From Bacteroidota bacterium (GTDB lineage: Bacteria > Bacteroidota > Bacteroidia > Chitinophagales > Chitinophagaceae), in assembly GCA_023427575.1 (NCBI GenBank), contig JAEZAY010000258.1, forward strand, positions 1 through 9,361: DNA of 9,361 nt, read 5' to 3'. The notes under the pieces were generated by a model. That model had not been told where the DNA came from, did no database searches, and saw nothing but the letters and a program-made list of their open reading frames with translations. The position numbers and the translations under genes are program-made. Below are positions 6,089-9,361 of this stretch, in pieces. The number at the start of each line of letters is the position of its first letter. The first letter of the stretch is position 1.

Positions 6089-6295
6089 TAAGTTGTTTGT
6101 TTAATTCGTGTAAATGTAATCAAATGTGTGCCTAAAACGTTTTGAACGCTTTAAAATTTCTTAAAGGATTGGTAAACTCACTTGCTTACAAAATATATTT
6201 TTCGGATCCAATTCGTTAATCAGCCTAATAAAATCATGAATTCAGGATTTCTGCGGGTAAAATCTTAAATTTAAAATCCACCGAAAGTGTACAGC
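6089..6295. promoter_or_regulatory. Divergent intergenic region between exbB and the 6296 membrane protein
   Basis: About 207 bp without a gene must carry the promoters of two divergent units. Visible are the 10-bp palindrome AAAACGTTTT (6134-6143), a 7-of-8 match to the -7 element for exbB on the minus strand (6121-6128) and a 7-of-8 match TAAATTTA (6266-6273) 22 nt before the plus-strand gene. No riboswitch or small RNA is recognised. Confidence 0.35.
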
Positions 6296-6841
6296 ATGAA
6301 AAAAAATGTAAATACAGGTGCCGTTACAGGCATCGTTCTTTCTTTTCTGCTTATGTCATCGATTGCGGTTAAGAATGAATTTCCGCCCGCTTCGGCAAGG
6401 GAAGAGCTGGTTTTCCTTCTCATTTTTTTGGGTGTTGCCGGAATGGTATTCTGGATTTCCATGAATTTTCTAACCAAATTCCTCACGGTAAGATTGCCGG
6501 TTTTAAGCTCCGCTGCTGTAGTTGCCGTGATCACGGCATCGATCCTGACCGGTTTGGGAGGTTTTATTTACAGCTCCTATATTGATCCGCAGATTTTGAC
6601 CGCTCTTGATCCGGCCGGTAATGATTCGACGGAATCGAGAGCATATTCTTTCATATCCGTTTCATCGCCCAATACAAAGCTGCAGCCTGAAACCGGGATT
6701 GATTTCGCCATTCTTATTTTTAAAGACTCATTAATCGTTCTTGGATTATCTGCTTTGATAACAACCGCCGCGTTTTACTTCCGAAACAAAAACAACCGGC
6801 CGGGATTGCATTCCTCTGCCAGTCATGAGCTGATCTTATAA
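6296..6841 (+). CDS. Small membrane protein, possibly DUF4199-like
   Basis: I do not recognise this protein with confidence. From the ATG at 6296 it has 181 residues and about four hydrophobic segments: 8-24, 38-60, 70-93 and 136-161. A polar, presumably extracytoplasmic loop rich in Ser, Asp and Asn lies near 100-133, and the C-terminal tail is basic and polar. The pattern of four helices with the third ending IYSSYIDP loosely resembles DUF4199 proteins of Bacteroidota, but I would not rely on it. A GTG three codons upstream (6287) is in frame; I prefer the ATG because MKKN begins the usual basic N-terminus before a helix. It is divergent from exbB and 79 nt upstream of the ypdA-like gene, which has its own promoter-like element. 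Confidence 0.65.
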   Translation: MKKNVNTGAVTGIVLSFLLMSSIAVKNEFPPASAREELVFLLIFLGVAGMVFWISMNFLTKFLTVRLPVLSSAAVVAVITASILTGLGGFIYSSYIDPQILTALDPAGNDSTESRAYSFISVSSPNTKLQPETGIDFAILIFKDSLIVLGLSALITTAAFYFRNKNNRPGLHSSASHELIL

Positions 6842-6905
6842 GGGGTTTAGCTTTTTCTTCACCGGAGCTTTACCGAACAAAGCACCCCGATCCGGTGTTT
6901 CGGGT

Positions 6906-6913
6906 TAACTTTG
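6906..6913 (+). promoter_or_regulatory. Predicted -7 promoter element for the ypdA-like gene
   Basis: TAACTTTG matches TAnnTTTG perfectly and ends 7 nt before the ATG at 6921, so the transcript would be leaderless or nearly so. A small inverted repeat CCCGA/TCGGG (6886-6904) lies immediately upstream, where the -33 region would be; no clear TTG is seen there. This inverted repeat could be an operator or the end of the preceding transcript. Confidence 0.5.
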
Positions 6914-6920
6914 TCTGTAT

Positions 6921-7904
6921 ATGATCAACGATTATACACTCATTATAGTAGGCGGCGGACCCATTGGAATTGCATGTGCCCTGGAAGCGAAAAAAGCAGC
7001 CATCCCTTATCTGATTCTTGAAAAAGGCTGCCTTGTGAATTCACTCTACAATTACCCGGTGAATATGACCTTTTTTTCTACCTCTGAAAAACTGGAGATT
7101 GGTGGAATTCCATTTGTATCAAACAATATAAAACCCACCCGCCCGGAAGCACTTGAATATTACCGGCGGGTAGCTGTGTCCAATCAGGTAAATATTCATT
7201 TACAGGAAGAAGCCCGCGAAATAACTTCGGTAAATAATCATTTTCAAGTTAAAACTTTGAAAGCGGTTTATGATTGCCGTTATGTAATCATCGCGACAGG
7301 CTTTTATGATATCCCGGTGATGATGAATGTTCCCGGTGAAGAACTTCCTAAACTCACCCATTATTACAAGGATCCTCATTTTTATGCCATGCAGCGGGTG
7401 CTGGTGGTAGGCGCCAATAATTCAGCTGTTGACGCGGCTTTGGAAACCTACCGGAAAGGAGCAACCGTAACAATGGTAATCAAGGGAGAGGGAATTGGTG
7501 AAAGAGTGAAATACTGGGTTCGGCCCGATATCGAAAACCGGATCAAAGAAGGATCAATCAAAGCTTTTTTTAATTCGACTGTAAAAGAAATTCGCGAAGC
7601 TGAAGTGGAACTGGAAACTCCGGGAGGCACAGTAAGCATCCCCAATGATTATGTGATCGCTATGACCGGTTACAAGCCGAATTTTTCTTTCCTGGAAAAG
7701 GCCGGCATCCAAATCTCATCCGATCCACAGCAGTTGCCCTCTTATAACCCCGATACAATGGAATCGAATCTACCCGGGGTCTACCTGGCCGGTGTGGTTT
7801 GCGGCGGCATGAACACGCACGTATGGTTTATTGAAAACTCGCGGGAACATGCGGTACGGATTCTGGATGATATCCGGAAAAAAATCCAAAGCAATGCCGC
7901 TTAA
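6921..7904 (+). CDS. ypdA: YpdA-family FAD/NAD(P)-dependent oxidoreductase, putative bacillithiol disulfide reductase
   Basis: A 327-residue flavoprotein of the YpdA (Bdr) family, thought to use NADPH to reduce bacillithiol disulfide in the cytosol. It has the N-terminal FAD motif IIVGGGPIGIA (8-18), the family segment NSLYNYPVNMTFFSTSEKL (40-58), EYYRRV (79-84), the ATG motif IATGFYD (124-130), a second Rossmann motif VVGANNSAVDAAL (162-174) for NADPH, and the C-terminal FAD-contact GVYLAGVVCGGMN (286-298). In the Bacillota enzymes the first motif reads GGGPCG with a functionally important cysteine; here that position is I15. The remaining cysteines are C19, C37, C119 and C294. No bacillithiol synthesis gene is in the window. 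It is convergent with pepT across a shared terminator. Confidence 0.88.
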   Translation: MINDYTLIIVGGGPIGIACALEAKKAAIPYLILEKGCLVNSLYNYPVNMTFFSTSEKLEIGGIPFVSNNIKPTRPEALEYYRRVAVSNQVNIHLQEEAREITSVNNHFQVKTLKAVYDCRYVIIATGFYDIPVMMNVPGEELPKLTHYYKDPHFYAMQRVLVVGANNSAVDAALETYRKGATVTMVIKGEGIGERVKYWVRPDIENRIKEGSIKAFFNSTVKEIREAEVELETPGGTVSIPNDYVIAMTGYKPNFSFLEKAGIQISSDPQQLPSYNPDTMESNLPGVYLAGVVCGGMNTHVWFIENSREHAVRILDDIRKKIQSNAA

Positions 7905-7906
7905 AA

Positions 7907-7930
7907 AAGCCCTGCGAAATCGAAGGGCTT
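7907..7930. terminator. Bidirectional terminator between ypdA and pepT
   Basis: AAGCCCT (7907-7913) pairs with AGGGCTT (7924-7930), and the loop holds a further CG/CG pair. A runs precede it and a T run (7936-7942) follows, so it works for both strands. The first two bases of the pepT stop codon (7929-7931, complement) lie inside the stem, and the ypdA stop is 2 nt before it. Confidence 0.85.
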
Positions 7931-9176
7931 ACGAATTTTTTTCCCAGATCAGGGCCAGATTAACGATGGTTTGAACGCTTTTTTGCATATCCTGGATGCT
8001 AACATATTCATGCTTGCCATGAAATGCCATCTCTCCGGTAAATATATTCGGACAGGGCAAACCCATAAACGATAGCCTCGAACCATCGGTGCCGCCCCTC
8101 GCGCTTTGGGCAATTACGGTTACCCCTGCCTGTTTCATTGCCTCATGTGCAAAACTGGTAATTTGTGGATGCTGATCAATCACCTCCTTCATATTTCGGT
8201 ATTGTTCTTTAATCATAAATTCAGCATGTGCGCCGGGAAAATAGGCCAGGCTTTCGTTCAGTTTTTCTTCCAGAAATTGTTCATATTGATGCAGTCTGCC
8301 GGTTTCAAAATCGCGGATGATGAATTCAATGGTACATTTTTCGGCAATCCCCTCTATTTTGACGGGATGTACAAAACCCTGGCGATCGCTCGTGGTTTCC
8401 GGCGAAAAGGAGTCTTTGGGCAAACTGTTCAAAAACCAGGATGCAATCTTCAGAGCATTCACCAGCTTTCCTTTGCCATAACCCGGATGCGCACTGACCC
8501 CATGAATATGAATGGTGACAGAATCGGCTGAAAAAGTTTCATCTTCATAAGATCCCAATTCTCCCGCATCCAGCGTATAAGCAAAATCGGCACCCAGTTT
8601 TTCCAAATCTACCTTATCGGTACCGCGACCAATTTCTTCGTCGGGGGTAAATAAAATTTTAATGTCGCCATGCGGAACTTGCGGATTTTGCTTGAAGAAA
8701 TGACACATGTCCATAATAACGGCAATCCCTGCCTTATCGTCTGCCCCAAGCAATGTGGTACCAGATGCCGTGATAATATCATCGCCAATTTTCTTTTTTA
8801 AATAGGGATGATCATCGGGATCAATAATCTGCCTTGGGTCATCCGGTAGAATAATCCGTCCTCCGCCATAGTTATGATGAACGATTGGTTTAACATTGGT
8901 ACCGCTGCTATCGGGCGATGTATCCATATGGGCGCAAAAACAAATCACCGGAACCTGCTTATCGGTGTTGGCCGGAATGGTTGCATAAACATAACCGAAT
9001 TCATCCAGTTCAGCCGCATCAATTCCCAAAGCCTTCAATTCCGAAACCAGCAGGCGGCCCAGGTCTTTTTGTTTTTCAGTGGAAGGCTGGCTGGCTGAAT
9101 GCGGATCGCTTTGAGTATCGATCTGAACATAGCGTATGAACCGCTCTGCTACTGTATAGTTATATGATTCAAACAT
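7929..9176 (-). CDS. pepT: Peptidase T (tripeptide aminopeptidase, M20B)
   Basis: A cytosolic dinuclear zinc aminopeptidase that releases N-terminal residues from tripeptides. The 415-residue length is close to the roughly 410 residues of enterobacterial PepT. Metal and catalytic motifs are all present: AHMDTSPD (H83, D85), LLGADDKAG (D146 bridging), FTPDEEIGRG (E180 general base, E181 ligand), TLDAGELG (D203), ARGGTDGSRLS and the C-terminal GEMAFHGKHEY supplying the last histidine ligand. The dimerisation domain between has SAHPGYGKGKLVNA. I choose the ATG at 9176, giving MFESYNYTVAERFIRYV, which matches the family N-terminus. A TTG at 9197 would add seven unlikely residues. It is transcribed toward ypdA and divergent from the gene at the right edge. 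Confidence 0.95.
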   Translation of the reverse strand: MFESYNYTVAERFIRYVQIDTQSDPHSASQPSTEKQKDLGRLLVSELKALGIDAAELDEFGYVYATIPANTDKQVPVICFCAHMDTSPDSSGTNVKPIVHHNYGGGRIILPDDPRQIIDPDDHPYLKKKIGDDIITASGTTLLGADDKAGIAVIMDMCHFFKQNPQVPHGDIKILFTPDEEIGRGTDKVDLEKLGADFAYTLDAGELGSYEDETFSADSVTIHIHGVSAHPGYGKGKLVNALKIASWFLNSLPKDSFSPETTSDRQGFVHPVKIEGIAEKCTIEFIIRDFETGRLHQYEQFLEEKLNESLAYFPGAHAEFMIKEQYRNMKEVIDQHPQITSFAHEAMKQAGVTVIAQSARGGTDGSRLSFMGLPCPNIFTGEMAFHGKHEYVSIQDMQKSVQTIVNLALIWEKNS

Positions 9177-9184
9177 CTTATCCT

Positions 9185-9192
9185 TATTTTTG
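9185..9192 (+). promoter_or_regulatory. Predicted -7 promoter element for the right-edge gene
   Basis: TATTTTTG is a perfect TAnnTTTG match on the plus strand, 14 nt before an in-frame TTG at 9207 and 23 nt before another TTG at 9216. It is less tight than at the other genes, and a chance match in AT-rich DNA is possible. Confidence 0.35.
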
Positions 9193-9215
9193 AGCAAGTT
9201 AAATCATTGATTGAA

Positions 9216-9361
9216 TTGACAACCAGTAAGAAGCCATTAATTCAGTCGGGATGGATCCGCGTTTGCGTGTTTATCGTTGTACTTATTTTTCTGTATACCG
9301 TTTATGGTATTGTCTGGAATCTTGCTGATTTTAATGCAGCAGATCCCGGTATGAATTCCGG
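9216..9361 (+). CDS. N-terminus of a membrane protein (partial, possibly a CPBP-type protease)
   Basis: An open frame runs off the right edge. It begins at TTG 9216 (or TTG 9207, three codons earlier) and gives TTSKKPLIQSGWIRV followed by the hydrophobic segment VCVFIVVLIFLYTVYGIVW, then a polar stretch with several Asp and Asn. A short basic N-terminus and a GW(I/L)R motif before the first membrane helix recall CPBP-family intramembrane metalloproteases of Bacteroidota, but the catalytic region lies outside the window, so this is only a guess. There is no in-frame ATG before the helix. Divergent from pepT with a 39-nt gap between start codons. Confidence 0.55.
   Translation, partial: MTTSKKPLIQSGWIRVCVFIVVLIFLYTVYGIVWNLADFNAADPGMNS

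Noticed and set aside
8106..8531. Plus-strand 141-residue open frame inside pepT
   Set aside because: Antisense to conserved pepT sequence encoding the dimerisation domain; no independent coding evidence.
9177..9197. Longer pepT start at TTG 9197
   Set aside because: The added seven residues (MLKNKDK) do not belong to the family N-terminus, while the ATG at 9176 gives the expected one.

Overview
This window most likely comes from the chromosome of a Bacteroidota bacterium, probably of the Chitinophagales type. The grounds are the protein families (a bacillithiol-reductase-like YpdA, a Bacteroidota-style RibD, and ExbB/ExbD with short loops), the absence of clear Shine-Dalgarno sequences, and perfect matches to the Bacteroidota -7 promoter element TAnnTTTG close to several start codons. 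This assignment rests on recognition, not on a database search.

Layout. Positions 1-182 hold one copy of a dispersed repeat, a short 8-bp tandem repeat and a terminator. From 3662 down to 183 on the minus strand lies a tight four-gene operon: ribD, an EamA/DMT transporter, a YigZ/IMPACT-family protein and a 3-hydroxyacyl-CoA dehydrogenase, with gaps of 2, 11 and 17 nt. prmC (3705-4559) is transcribed divergently from ribD, and only 42 bp separate the two starts. The gene-free stretch 4560-4945 contains a palindromic, MITE-like element with 12-bp terminal inverted repeats and a candidate 10-bp target duplication. Its left arm is about 94% identical, in opposite orientation, to the repeat at position 1. 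Next comes a minus-strand exbB-exbD pair (6088 to 4946), then a small plus-strand membrane protein (6296-6841), a plus-strand YpdA-family flavoprotein (6921-7904), a convergent pepT (9176 to 7929) sharing a bidirectional terminator with it, and the start of another plus-strand membrane protein running off the end.

The genes are housekeeping or near-housekeeping: riboflavin synthesis, release-factor methylation, fatty-acid or butanoate oxidation, proton-motive-force coupling for TonB-type transport, thiol redox and peptide breakdown. I see no defence island, prophage, CRISPR array or large new multi-gene system. The most interesting signals are the non-coding fold-back element and its relatives, start codons placed almost at the predicted transcription start, and a YpdA homologue lacking the cysteine considered important in Bacillota. 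The EamA transporter coupled to ribD is also a plausible flavin-related transporter, though this is inference.
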